Assembly (NCBI RefSeq): GCF_029633865.1
Contig: NC_079213.1
Coordinates: 111,693,981-111,757,980, forward strand
Origin: Lampris incognitus
Lineage: Eukaryota > Chordata > Actinopteri > Lampriformes > Lampridae
Reading direction: 5' to 3'
Length of the DNA stretch: 64,000 nt
The notes below the pieces were generated by a model. That model was not told where the DNA came from, searched no databases, and worked only from the letters and a program-made list of their open reading frames with translations. A program made the translations under genes and the position numbers. Of this stretch, positions 32,868 through 42,954 are shown piece by piece. The stretch's first letter is position 1; each line of letters starts with the position of its first letter.

Positions 32868-34605
32868 CAGGGGTCGGGAACCTTTTTGACTGGGAGAGCC
32901 ATAAAAGCCAAATATTTCTAAATATATTTCATTGAGAGCCATATAGTATTTTTAACGTATAATAAATTAAATATGTCTTACTTTTAATGCGACTTCTGGT
33001 GCTGCATGGTTTTGCTGATGGCCTTGTAGTCTGATTCATACGTGGTGAGGTTGAGCTTCATGCAGGCGTTGAGGCTTCCATCAGTTAAACGTGAGCGTAG
33101 GTTGGTCTTAATGTTCCTCATATGCGAGAAAGACTGTTCACATGCATATGTAGAGCCAAACATGGTCAATACGGCAATACTCACACGCTGCATTGTGTGG
33201 TATGTCACAGGAAGCTCGTTCCAAGTTTTAAGAATCAGCTGGTCTTCAGGTTGAAGATTTTTAATTTCTGTCCACTTGTGTTCCCTCGCCAGCTCTGCTC
33301 GCTGTCGCGCAAGACTTTCCAACTCTCCATTAAGTGACTTGAACTTACTCATCCACATGTCTGATGCCTTCAGGTCAGCAACTTCCAGCTCAAAGTCTCC
33401 GATAGAGACCCCGGGGATGCATGTCAGGTCGATTTTGTCCACTGCACACTCATGTGGATGAGTGATGAACTTGAAAAGACCAGTGCGCGCACGAAATTCT
33501 CCAAAACGTGCTTTGAATGACTGCAGGAGATTGAACGTAAAGCCAGCTAGCTGCTGGAGATCCAGATGTTGAGTGGAGTCACTTGCTAAGCATGCATCTC
33601 TAAATTGTTGCAGTCTTTCAAAGTGCAGAAGACGACCTGTTTCAATGTCCCTGAGAAAGACTTCCAGCTTGCTTTCAAATGCAAACACTGCTTGTTGAAG
33701 GGACGAGATTGTATTTCCAATACCTTGCATTTTCACATTGAGCGGGTTCAGATGGCCAGTTATGTCCACGAGATAGTGAAACTGCAGGAGCCAGTCAGTG
33801 TTGTCTAGCTCAGGATGCTTGACGCCTTTCATTTCAAGAAAAGTCCGGATTTCACTCAGGCAAGCTGCAAAACGGCTGAGCACCTTCCCCCTTGACAACC
33901 AACGCACGTTGCTGTGTAAAAGCAGACCGGGATAAAGATTCCCAACTTCTTCTAACAGAGCTTTAAACTGGCGATCATTTAAAGCTCGGGCAACAATAAA
34001 GTTGACCACTCGAATGACCAGAGACATCACCTCGCCAAGCTCCTGGCCACACGTCTGAGCGCAAAGCGCCTCCTGGTGCAGGATGCAATGAAAACTTAGG
34101 ATGGCTCTCTTTTCATGTTCACGGAGAAGCGCTACAAATCCTTTGTTCTTCCCCAACATACAGGGTGCACCATCAGTACAGACAGAAATAAGTTTATCCA
34201 TCGGTAGTTTTTTTCTTTAGCAAACTCCATGAAAGACATGAATAAATCCTCTCCTCTTGTTGTCCCTTTCATTGGCAAAACAGCCAAGCTTTCCTCACGC
34301 AGTGTGTCACCTGCAGCATACCTGGCAATGATACTGCACTGAGATAGATGGCTAACGTCTGTTGACTCATCTAACGCGAGAGAAAAGTATGTCCCGGCGT
34401 TTATGTCCTTAATTTGTGTTTCCTCGACTTGATTTGCCATCATGATGCTACGATCGTGCACAGTTCTTGCTGACAGGGGCATGTCTTTTATTCGTTTGAT
34501 TATCTTGTCTTTATTTGGGAAGTCATCAAACAGTTCATTGGCCACATCAAGCATGAATGTTTTGGCATACTCGCCATCTGTGAATGACTTTCCATTCCTT
34601 ACTAT

Positions 34606-37600
34606 TAGTCTGGTCAGTTAAGGGCAAATATGGGGTCAAGGCTGCAAAAAGTCATTCACATTTGAGCCAATGTTTTTCTGTTAATTTAGGGTCCAATAAA
34701 GAAAAAAATGCAAGGAGCCCAAAATTTTAGGTGGGGGAAGTCTCTGAAATGGCCACGCCCACTTTTTAGGCCTGGAAATCAGTATCTCGGCTCCTGAATG
34801 TCGCAGAGAGCTGATCATGGGCTCAAAAGAAGCAGAAGCACCACATTTATATAAGCATTATGAACAAACATATACCCCAAAACCTTTACTTTTTCAGGTA
34901 TTTACAAAAAACTAATTTTCACTGGTCACATACATGGCCACGCCCACTTTTTAGCCCTGGGACTATATCTCAGGCTCAGCTCTCGGAGGTTGCCCCGAGT
35001 TGATATTGGGCTCAAAAGATGTGGAAATAACTATTTATATTAGTGCTCTGAACAAATATACTGTATGCCCTAAAACCTTCACGTTTTGAGCTATTCATGA
35101 ACATGTTCTTTTTTCCATTGAATTGATCAGCAGCATGCAATCAACTTTAGCCAAATCTGTGCAAGAAGGCTATACAGTTTGTTTGAGTAAAAGTGTTACA
35201 TCTACTCATGGAGTGCTAGTATTCAAGTTGACTCTTTGTTATAAGAGGAGGAACCCAGTAACCACCAAAGAAACAAAGCAAACCATGTGAGGTCCAAAAA
35301 AATCTTTATTTTAACCTCACACATCCCATCAGACTGGATTCAAACACTTGCTGAGGCACTTGCAATAAATGAGACATTTCATCCCTCTGCCAGCACAAGA
35401 ACATGAGGTACACTTATTAGATCTGCAACTACACACCCCTGTTACTTGAGACAATGTATCTCTTGTGGAAACTGTGCTCCACTTGACGAAGAGTTCCTCT
35501 CCTTCGGTAGTCCAACCCCATTCAATGACAGGGGGACAAGGGAGTTGTAGCAGGCTGTTTCCCCACAGCCATCCTGCCTGGAATGTAGCTCTCAACAGAT
35601 GCTGTAGAAGCGCATCCTGACTTGGGGGTAGGTCTCTCAGCTCATCATTAACTGAGTGCTTGAACAGCTGGAATCTGAGCTCATCTATACTGACACAGTT
35701 GTACAGTCCAGTCTTGTTGTACCAGCTCATTACCCAGGGCTCAATAACTTCCATGCTTTCCTTAACTGTCTCGATACTAGGGCAGCAACTTAGTCCTCTC
35801 AAAGCAGCAGTGAGTTCTGTGGACTTACTGTGGTTTATCCAGGCTTTGTATTGAGCAGTCTTTGAGTGGCCAAAGAAGGCGCTCACAGAATCACAGCCAC
35901 TAAAAGAATGGAACACAGGCATGGCATCGGCCACATCTCCACCAAGCTTCTTGTGTGCTTCTGTGATTGAGTAGAATTGGCGTTTGCCAGGAACTGCAAA
36001 GTCAACTATAAGTTGCAAGTCATTACATACTGATAGGAACTGTGTAGTGAACCCTAGTAGGATGACTACCACATCGGAGTCGACTGTTCTAACTGTAACT
36101 GACTTGATCCCCTTGTTTAGCATGTGCATCACATGGCAAACGATGCGGTTGTCAGCCTCCTCAAGCATATCTATGCTGTCATAAAGCTGGATCTCGAAGC
36201 TTTCGCCGAAGTTTGCAAGCACCTTTCTGCCGTAGGTGATGCTGAACTCCTTGTCCCAGTTCCACGCTTGTGCCTTAGCAATCCTGGCGAACATTAGATT
36301 CAGGGCTACTTTGTTGTCTACATTAGACAGAAAAGCTTCAAAGAATTGCTTAGATTCTGGCATGGTGTCATTCTCACTGAAAGCCATCTGTGAACTACCT
36401 GCTGATCCCCGGTTCTTCCTAGTCGCAGTCTTGATACTCATATTCTGGTAGAGGTCAGCCACAATGTCAATACGATTGGCTTTCTTCTCATGACCGATCC
36501 TGGCAATGCTGTTCAACACTTTGATTACAAAGTCTTGGAATGTCATGCCTTTGGTGAGAGACTTTGCCATGATTCGTACTTGCACAGACAAATCTATCAC
36601 AAGTCCTTCTGAGGATGTAGATTGAACTTGTACACCGATGTCCTTAAGAATTTGAGACTTTTGGCTATGATAAATATCTCCATCCTTTGTTGACAAGGCG
36701 TCGGGTAAACCTGAAATTGAAATGAATAGTTAAGCTAAGTGTAACTCTTGGGCTTACTGTCAAATCAATTAACTTGAATGTGAAATTGAATCAATGAATA
36801 TCACTGTATTAAAAATCTGGTAAGACTTAAGTAACATCTAAAATATTTGAATAACTGACTTTATATCAATTAGTTTCACCTGTGAATTCACCACCAAATA
36901 ACTTCCTTGTCTCTTCTTCTCTTGATCTGCAGGCCTCCTTCAGCTTTGCAAAGGTTCCTTTGGGTGGCTTGATTGCAGGGCTAGCGAGTTGGACTTTTGC
37001 ACATGAACTTGGGAGTTTCAGGGCATTTCGTGAGATGGTTGCATTGACATCCTTCTTACTTAATACAATTCGCTCCTGCACAAACTGGTCATGCTGAGTT
37101 TTGCCGACTGTAAAGACAAAACTGGAGTCTTTACTTATGACATCTGGGAAGGGAATGGATGAGTTCAACCTCATGAACTGAGCTTCATCGAACGGGTTGG
37201 TAAGGATACCCTGGTACACCTTGAGTGTGTGGCTTGAAAATGTTTCCTTGAAGGAATCCAGCATTTCTTTGTGCCCGTGTGATGGATCTTGACCTTCGAC
37301 CTCATCTAGGTAGCGCTGGATTTCGGGTAGCGCAAGTTCGAGTTTCCTGAAGAACTCTTGATCTTCCCGATTGATGATATCGACATATCCAGTGTCAGAC
37401 TTGATGACCTTTATGTTATGTTCCTGCTTTTGATCACATGCAATCTTTGAGAATGGGTTGTCTCTGGTGTTTACTGTGAAAGAGCCTGAAAGAAATTCCT
37501 TGAACAAGTATGGGTGTCTCCATTTGAGCTCTTTGAGATCCTGAAGAAACACTGATGCCCATCTGGCATAGTGTGTATGATCAAGTGCAAAGAAAAGAGG

Positions 37601-38585
37601 AATGAGCTGCTCAAGTGCACTGATCATCATGATGAAGTTTGCCTCTCGAAAGGATCTTATGAAGATAAGAACCTTCTTGATTGTGTCAACAACATTGTTC
37701 CAGTAGTGAAACATGGGGCTGTTTTCATTGGCCACCCAGTTACTCCAAGTCAAACTGTTGTCCTCTAGACGTTTTGCCTGAAATGCTTCATCTCTCTTCT
37801 TGGCCAGCACCACAGCCAGGAGTTGAATACAGTATCTAGCCTTCTTTATGGAATTCACATCGCAGACAGCAGTTGTCAGACCTGTGATATTCAGATTAGC
37901 TGAGGTTAAGATGGTATCAAGGCCAGTTCCTTTTATCAACTGCCCAACACAGACAAGAGAAACCTTCTCAAGGTGCAGCCCACCCATGAACGCGAAGTAT
38001 GAATGAGAAAACTCTTCCCCCATGGCCCACTGTATCATCTTCTTGATGGCATAAAGGGGCTGATCGGATCCACCCACTGCAACCTGGCCTGGGTTAAGAT
38101 ATCTTGTGTATGATACTGCTATTCTCATGACATGGAGCTGAAGACAACTAAGATATTTTCTAAACTCATGATTCGTGTGTGTATTGTGCTTCATGCTTTA
38201 TAACATAGGCAGCGAATGAGATTCATGTCAAATATAGCTTTTTACAACCTTCAGGAGCTGATACGTGAAACGTGACCAGTAAAAATTAGTTTTCTTAAAA
38301 TATCTGAAAAAGTAAAGGTTTTGAGGTATATGTTTGTTCATAATGCTTATATAAATGTGGTGCTTCTGCTTCTTTTGAGCCCATGATCAGCTCTCTGCGA
38401 CATTCAGGAGCCGAGATACTGATTTCCAGGCCTAAAAAGTGGGCGTGGCCATTTCAGAGACTTCCCCCACCTAAAATTTTGGGCTCCTTGCATTTTTTTC
38501 TTTATTGGACTCTAAATTAACAGAAAAACATAGGCTCAAATGTGAATGACTTTTTGCAGCCATTTTGCCTTAACTGACTAGACTA
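34606..38585 (-). mobile_element. Academ-like DNA transposon inside the hAT transposase gene
   Basis: Long terminal inverted repeats, 34606-34929 and 38272-38585, begin TAGTCT(G/A)GTCAGTTAAGG and stay similar for over 300 bp ('GGCTGCAAAAAGTCATTCAC', 'GCCACGCCCACTTTTTAGGC'). The 3-bp target duplication TAT lies at 34603-34605 and 38586-38588. Just inside the left repeat, 34934-35105 is a diverged second copy of its inner half. The minus strand encodes a two-exon protein with FEN/XPG-like motifs. A 3-bp duplication and an XPG-type nuclease are, from memory, features of the Academ superfamily. The assignment is not confirmed by a search. Confidence 0.6.
35329..38194 (-). CDS. Academ-like transposase, two exons, N-terminus missing
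   Basis: Exon A runs 38194-36880 and exon B 36710-35329, joined by a 169-bp GT-AG intron (36879-36711) interrupting a Gly codon after its first base. The join keeps the frame and gives about 900 codons. Exon A has 'IPLFFALDHTHYARWASVF'-like text (here 'LIPLFFALDHTHYARWASVF') and 'GSFTVNTRDNPFSKIACDQ', a block shared by large transposon proteins of cnidarians and fish. Exon B has two acidic motifs in FEN/XPG order, 'VDSDVVVILLGF' and 'FHSFSGCDSVSAFFG', then 'WGNSLLQLPCPPVIEWGWT' and a Cys-rich tail ('CSCRSNKCTSCSCAGRGMKC'). Only about 75 bp separate exon A from the terminal repeat, so upstream exons have been lost. The visible part has no stop or frameshift. Confidence 0.6.
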
Positions 38586-39240
38586 TATTGCCAAAGCCCC
38601 CGCAAAGCTAGCGGAATTCCCGTCACCTTGCTTGGTCCACACACGTAGTTGCTGCTGACTCGTCTGCACTCTCCGCTGTAGCTCCTCGCATGCCCTTTTC
38701 CTGCTGTCCCCCGCTGGATATTTCGATGCAAATGAAGCATGGTGCGTATCGAAGTGCCGCTTTATATTTGACCGTTTCATCGATGCAATTTTATCATTGC
38801 ATATTAGACATACCGCAGATCCTGCTCTCTCCACAAATGCAAATTCCTCTGTCCACGCAGCCTGGAATGCACGGTAATCATCGTCTTTTTTTCTTTTCGC
38901 CATCTTTTCCGTTACAAGGGTTGAAGCGGATAAACTAGTTGGCTATCTGATAAAATTGATTTCTTCACCTTTACAATGCCCCGGACATGCTCGCGAGCCA
39001 TTGGTTCCCGACCCGACCCACGGGTGACCCTTGACCCGTGAAATTTATCTTCAAAACTAATTTCTGTTTACTTTAAAATGACACAGTATTATTAAGAAAT
39101 ATCACAAGTATTTTAAAATCAGTTCCAAACTGATTTTTTTGAAAAAAAAATAATTTTCAACTCAAAATTGTCTGGGAGCCATATGCCGTCACCGGAAGAG
39201 CCATATATGGCTCGCGAGCCATAGGTTCCCGACCGCTGGT

Positions 39241-39332
39241 ATATAGTATATATATATATATATATATATCTACTCCTATATTTTCATAATGTGTGTGTGT
39301 GTGTGGTGTTAGTGTGTGTGTGTGTGTGTGTT
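39241..39332 (+). repeat. (TA)n and (TG)n microsatellites
   Basis: TA repeats at 39241-39270 begin at the hAT target duplication; TG runs at 39291-39303 and 39314-39331. Confidence 0.85.
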
Positions 39333-39349
39333 AGTGTAGATAGCAGGAC

Positions 39350-39795
39350 CGAAAACTAAAGCACTTATGATCCTAATTCTTTTTGGAGGTGGTAGGTATT
39401 GTCTCAGAGAGTACGGGAAAAATCCCAGAAAATTAAAATTATGCATAATTATGCATAATTATGCAAAATATGCATTTTTCTAAAAATGGCTAAAAACCAC
39501 GTTTCTCGGCATCTCAGAGGATTCTGAGCATCTTTGATTTTTTCACCTAAATAAAAAAAAATTTCTGGGACTTAGAAATGTTTTGGCACTATGCAAAATA
39601 TATATGCATTTTTGCAAAAATGCACTTATGATCCTAATTTTTTTTTTTTGGAGGTGGTAGGTATTGTTCCAGAGAGGACCAGAAAAATAGCAGAAAATTA
39701 AAATAATTATAATAATTATGCATAATTATGCAAAATATGCATTTTCTAAAAATGGCTAAAAACCCCTTTTCTTGGCATTTCAGATGATTCCGAGC
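39350..39795 (+). repeat. Imperfect tandem duplication rich in ATGCATAATTATGCAT
   Basis: The block starting GCACTTATGATCCTAATT at about 39360 recurs about 264 bp later at about 39624, each followed by 'GGAGGTGGTAGGTATTGT', 'AATTATGCATAATTATGCA' and 'AAAATGGCTAAAAACC'. Copies differ by small indels. Confidence 0.8.
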
Positions 39796-39918
39796 ATGGG
39801 GGGGGGAGTTGGAGTGGGGGGGTTAGGGTCAGGGGGAAGGCGGTTAGCTGGCAGGATGAAGAGGAGGAGGGAGAGTTAGACGGGTGGAGAACCAAATCGC
39901 TACATTGTAGCGGGGTTC

Positions 39919-39923
<5 letters not shown>

Positions 39924-39980
<57 letters not shown>
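39924..39980 (+). repeat. (TA)n microsatellite
   Basis: Perfect TA run of about 28 units. Confidence 0.95.
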
Positions 39981-39983
<3 letters not shown>

Positions 39984-40059
39984 TGAACAGAAAACCTATT
40001 GCACTGAAAAGTCCAAATAGCGACTGTGTCTTCTGCTTAAGTGTGCAACATGTCAATCA

Positions 40060-40333
40060 AAATATGAAAGGCAAATATAAAAAAAAGTAAAGATACATAT
40101 AAAAGACACAAACTATTGTGGGGGGGGGGGGGAGTGTCAAGTGCCTTCTTCTTGGCTGCACCAGAGGAGAAGCCGACCTCGTAGCCCACCTCCACCTGGA
40201 CCTTGTCCACACTAGGGGGCACCATACAGGAGGCTGGGACATCAGTGACTGTCTTGGGCCCCTGTACCTGCACCTCTACTTCCATTTTAAACAGGGGAGC
40301 CCCATTACGTATGCAACACTCTGCACACTCCAC
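40060..40333 (-). other. Unrecognised open frame, about 80 residues
   Basis: The minus-strand frame from 40333 reads 'MECAECCIRNGAPLFKMEVE', 'VQVQGPKTVTDVPASCMVPP', 'SVDKVQVEVGYEVGFSSGAA' and 'KKKALDT' before low-complexity sequence. Composition looks protein-like (alternating V/E, no repeat), and the frame stays open upstream for a few codons. I cannot place it in a family. It could be an exon, a processed fragment or chance. No splice signals could be assigned with confidence. A CTCF-like motif (CACTAGGGGGCACC) lies within it at about 40211-40224. Confidence 0.25.
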
Positions 40334-40785
40334 TTGGCCACTGGAACTGAGGATCAGCCATGGCTTGAGTGGAGGTCCATTGAGAGGACATAAATAACAT
40401 TGAAATAATGGATGATAAAAAAATAAAAAATACAGCCTTCACATTTACAACTAATCACCACTGCAGAAGCAGTGCAGCAACAACAGCAGCAACAAGTGTT
40501 TTGGCTGGAAAGCACACTGGAGCTCATTTTTAGGGGCATTTGCTAAAGTCTGAAATAATGTATAATTATTACACTTGCTGTAAAATAATAAGTACTCAAT
40601 TTGCAGCACAAAGATTTTTCAACAAGGGAGAATAACAAAATAATATTATTATTATCATGAGCACTCAAGGGCATTTTTTTTACCCCAGCTCTAAATTTCT
40701 CACACGGCCTGTCATGCTGCCCCCCCCCCCATCTGCTGTTATCTCTACACGAGAGAGGGGCTTAAGAGAGTCCCGCATCCGCCTG
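40334..40785. other. No gene seen
   Basis: AT-rich DNA with a CAGCAA-rich patch near 40465-40495, an ATT-rich patch near 40645 and a C-run at 40722-40732. Confidence 0.3.
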
Positions 40786-41000
40786 TGTATGGCTACTCTA
40801 TATTAGCACTTCAGGATTATCACAGAGGCCTGGATTATAATTTCCATTTAGCGTAACTGCTAATTAGGCTGAATACTTAATTTGTGCAGGCCCTATTCGT
40901 TTACTGGACGTGGACATTATGAACAATTTAATAATGCTTTAATATTTTTCAAAACACCGTCAGGGGAGGTGAACTTCCTCGGTCACATGACCTGCTCCAC
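40786..41000. promoter_or_regulatory. Candidate conserved non-coding element (homeodomain-site cluster)
   Basis: Repeat-free stretch with GGATTATCA (40813), GGATTATAATTTCC (40833), CTGCTAATTAGGCTG (40857), ACTTAATTTG and TTTAATAATGC within about 130 bp. GGATTA is the OTX/PITX core and TAATTA the paired/Antp-class core. Density and lack of decay suggest constraint, but conservation cannot be judged from one sequence. Confidence 0.25.
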
Positions 41001-41335
41001 TCCCAGGTTGCACCCAGCATCTGTCGTCATGGCTCCCCTACAATACTCTGTCGCAGAGGTGACTTGGTGTCTGGGGCTGTATTTTCAGCAGCACGGGCGC
41101 TCCTGGATGAGCATGGAAATATTAAAGGAATATTCTAGGAATACTAAAGGCAGCAGTGTCTCTCTCTCTCTCTCTCTCTATGAGCCTCTCGCTCTGCTGT
41201 GACCACACGTTGCTTTCACTTTTCCCTTTCAACAGGAAGGCAGGCGGCACTACTCTATAGGCTAGCTATGTAGGCTACACTATAGTATAGAACTAAGTAT
41301 TCATAGTATTTAGCTTAGAAAATTATAGAGCCGAG
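41001..41335. other. No gene seen
   Basis: Unique DNA with a short (CT)n at 41158-41180. Confidence 0.3.
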
Positions 41336-41343
41336 ATGAAACT

Positions 41344-41344
<1 letters not shown>

Positions 41345-41384
<40 letters not shown>

Positions 41385-41475
41385 ATATATATACACACAC
41401 ATATACATACATACATACATACATACACACATACATACACACATATATAGAGATTGATATATATAACAATATAAT
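41345..41475 (+). repeat. Compound (TA)n/(CATA)n microsatellite
   Basis: TA run at 41347-41374, CACATA and CATACATA repeats to about 41445, more TA-rich sequence to 41505. Confidence 0.85.
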
Positions 41476-41505
41476 ATTATATATATATTATTTATATATA
41501 TACAA

Positions 41506-42246
41506 TAATAATTCTCTCTCTCCTCTCCTCTTTTCCCTCATGTAAATGAGGGAGTAGGGGGCTAGAGCGTACGCGCCTGATCCGGCGGGGGGGGAGTTCA
41601 GTCCGAACAGACGTCTCTCCCCTGACTCTCATCTCCCTCATGCTTCTACTCCTCTTTCCGCTTTACCCCCATCTGCGACGAGGCCTGACAAAGTAAATAT
41701 GGGCAAATCAACTGAATAGTAAGACAAACGTGAAGGATAAATACAGACGGTGCTCAGAAGAACACACAGCATGAGGGGAATTCCACGCAGTCGCTCAGGA
41801 GAGCTGTTGGGACTGTTTGGGAGCGAAGGCCCGGCCAGGAAGCAGTCGGTAGCCAACATCACCCAACAGTCGATGGCGGCATCCCCGTGGGTCTGGATAG
41901 AGCGGAATGAGCAGCGGCAGACCCGACACGGTGACGGGCTAACGACATCATAGGGTGGTGGACAGCGGGGGTTGTACCAGGATGCTGGTTCTACCATTAC
42001 CCCACCCCTGCCCCCCCCCCACCAAGATGTCATGGGCTTAAATCCATGAAACATCGAAGAAGGGGGGCGCCCGCCTGCAGAGGCCCCCCTGCTCAACCCC
42101 GTTTGGAGGGAGGGAGAGGAGGGAGAGGAGAGAGTGATGCCACTGGCTCAAGATGGCGCAGCGGCGAGTACCTCTAAAGCTGAGCAAACAATACAAACAG
42201 ACACATATAACTGTCACACACACTACGAATGAATGAGCACACAGCC
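41506..42246. other. No gene supported
   Basis: Frames at 41638-42096 (minus) and 41750-41953 (plus) overlap on opposite strands and match nothing I know. G- and C-runs occur at 41587-41594 and 42011-42020. AAGATGGCGCAGCGGC (42151-42166) resembles a YY1 site. Confidence 0.3.
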
Positions 42247-42254
42247 CAGTATGC

Positions 42255-42499
42255 CAGTGTTTCTCAACCCAGTCCTCAAAGACCCCCTATCCTGCATATG
42301 TTCTTTGCAACCCTGAATAGGTGCCTGTTTGTAGTTATTCAACCAATCAGCAATGAATTTTGTCAGACGTTGCACACCTTGCATAATTAAGTGCTGCGAG
42401 ATGATTGGTCGAGTAAAGTGCAAGCAGGGCTACCTATGCAGGGTTACAATGAAAATCTGCAGGATAGGGGATCCTTGAGGACCGGGTTGAGAAACACTG
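42255..42499. mobile_element. hAT MITE, 245 bp, with 8-bp target duplication
   Basis: Ends are inverted copies: CAGTGTTTCTCAACCCAGTC on the left and GACCGGGTTGAGAAACACTG on the right, with further pairing ('CCCCTATCCTGCA' against 'TGCAGGATAGGGGAT'). The exact 8-bp duplication CAGTATGC lies at 42247-42254 and 42500-42507. No coding; a non-autonomous hAT element. Confidence 0.93.
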
Positions 42500-42507
42500 C
42501 AGTATGC

Positions 42508-42799
42508 AATATCACCGTACAAGGTTAGGGACACAAATCTGGTTTTGATGCACGGACAATTCAGTGAAAAGCGTAGGAGTAAACACACCGACCAAGAGTG
42601 TTCTTCTCTCGAACCTTTAAAATTGATTTAAATTCAACCATAGTAAAGCCGCTCTGACAGCTGCCAGTCCTTCTGTGCATTATTCCAGGAAGAAGGGGCA
42701 GCGTATTTAAGGGCGGGACTGAGAGAAAAAGGCCCAATTACAAATGCCGCCCGCTACTTCAGCAGCATGGACAGCGCCATGGGTTTGTCAATACGCAGT
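42508..42799. other. No gene seen
   Basis: Short unique stretch between two repeats. Confidence 0.3.
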
Positions 42800-42898
42800 T
42801 GTGCTGCTGAGCCTGGCGGCCTGTCCCGGGTGTCTCCCCGCCTGCAGCGCCCCGACCCTGACAGCAGGATAAGCGGTTTGGATAATGGATGGATGGAT
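42800..42898 (+). mobile_element. SINE S2, 3' part
   Basis: 'CTGGCGGCCTGTCCCGGGTG', 'TCTCCCCGCCTGC', a shortened middle, 'CCCTGACAGCAGGATAAGCG' and GGATAATGGATGGATGG. No head. Confidence 0.7.
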
Positions 42899-42954
42899 TC
42901 TAACTTACACAAACCTCAGTCAGATAAAGGATCAGTGAGTCAAGTAGACTAGAC

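Larger units (their letters stand above)
32984..38903 (-). pseudogene. hAT transposase (ZBED/GTF2IRD2-like group), split by insertion
   Basis: The minus-strand gene starts at ATG 38901-38903 ('MAKRKKDDDYRAFQ') and has a BED-like finger: 'AVCLICNDK' (C-x2-C) and 'KRHFDTHHASF' (His pair). Codons run to 'FAGALAI' at the insert. After removing the insert and one copy of its TAT duplication, the frame continues directly with 'VRNGKSFTDGEYAKTFMLDV'. The nuclease part follows: 'YFSLALDESTDVSHLSQ' (first Asp), 'LISVCTDGAPCMLGKNKGF' (second Asp), 'FHCILHQEALC', 'VRWLSRGKVL', and the C-terminal hAT dimerisation block 'YACEQSFSHMRNIKTNLRSR'. One base is missing from an A-run near 34210 (frames 34554-34132 and 34201-32984), which breaks the gene independently of the insert. 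Confidence 0.88.
32868..39238 (-). mobile_element. hAT transposon, complete ends, interrupted by an Academ-like element
   Basis: Ends: CAGGGGTCGGGAACC on the left and GGTTCCCGACCGCTG on the right. The exact 8-bp target duplication GTATATAG lies at 32860-32867 and 39239-39246. Subterminal 'GGGAGAGCCAT'/'GAGCCATA' repeats are present near both ends. Without the 3980-bp insert the element is about 2.4 kb, normal for an autonomous hAT. It carries one minus-strand transposase gene. Confidence 0.93.

Noticed and set aside
41638..42096. 152-codon minus-strand frame
   Set aside because: Low-complexity ends (C-run) and no recognisable family.
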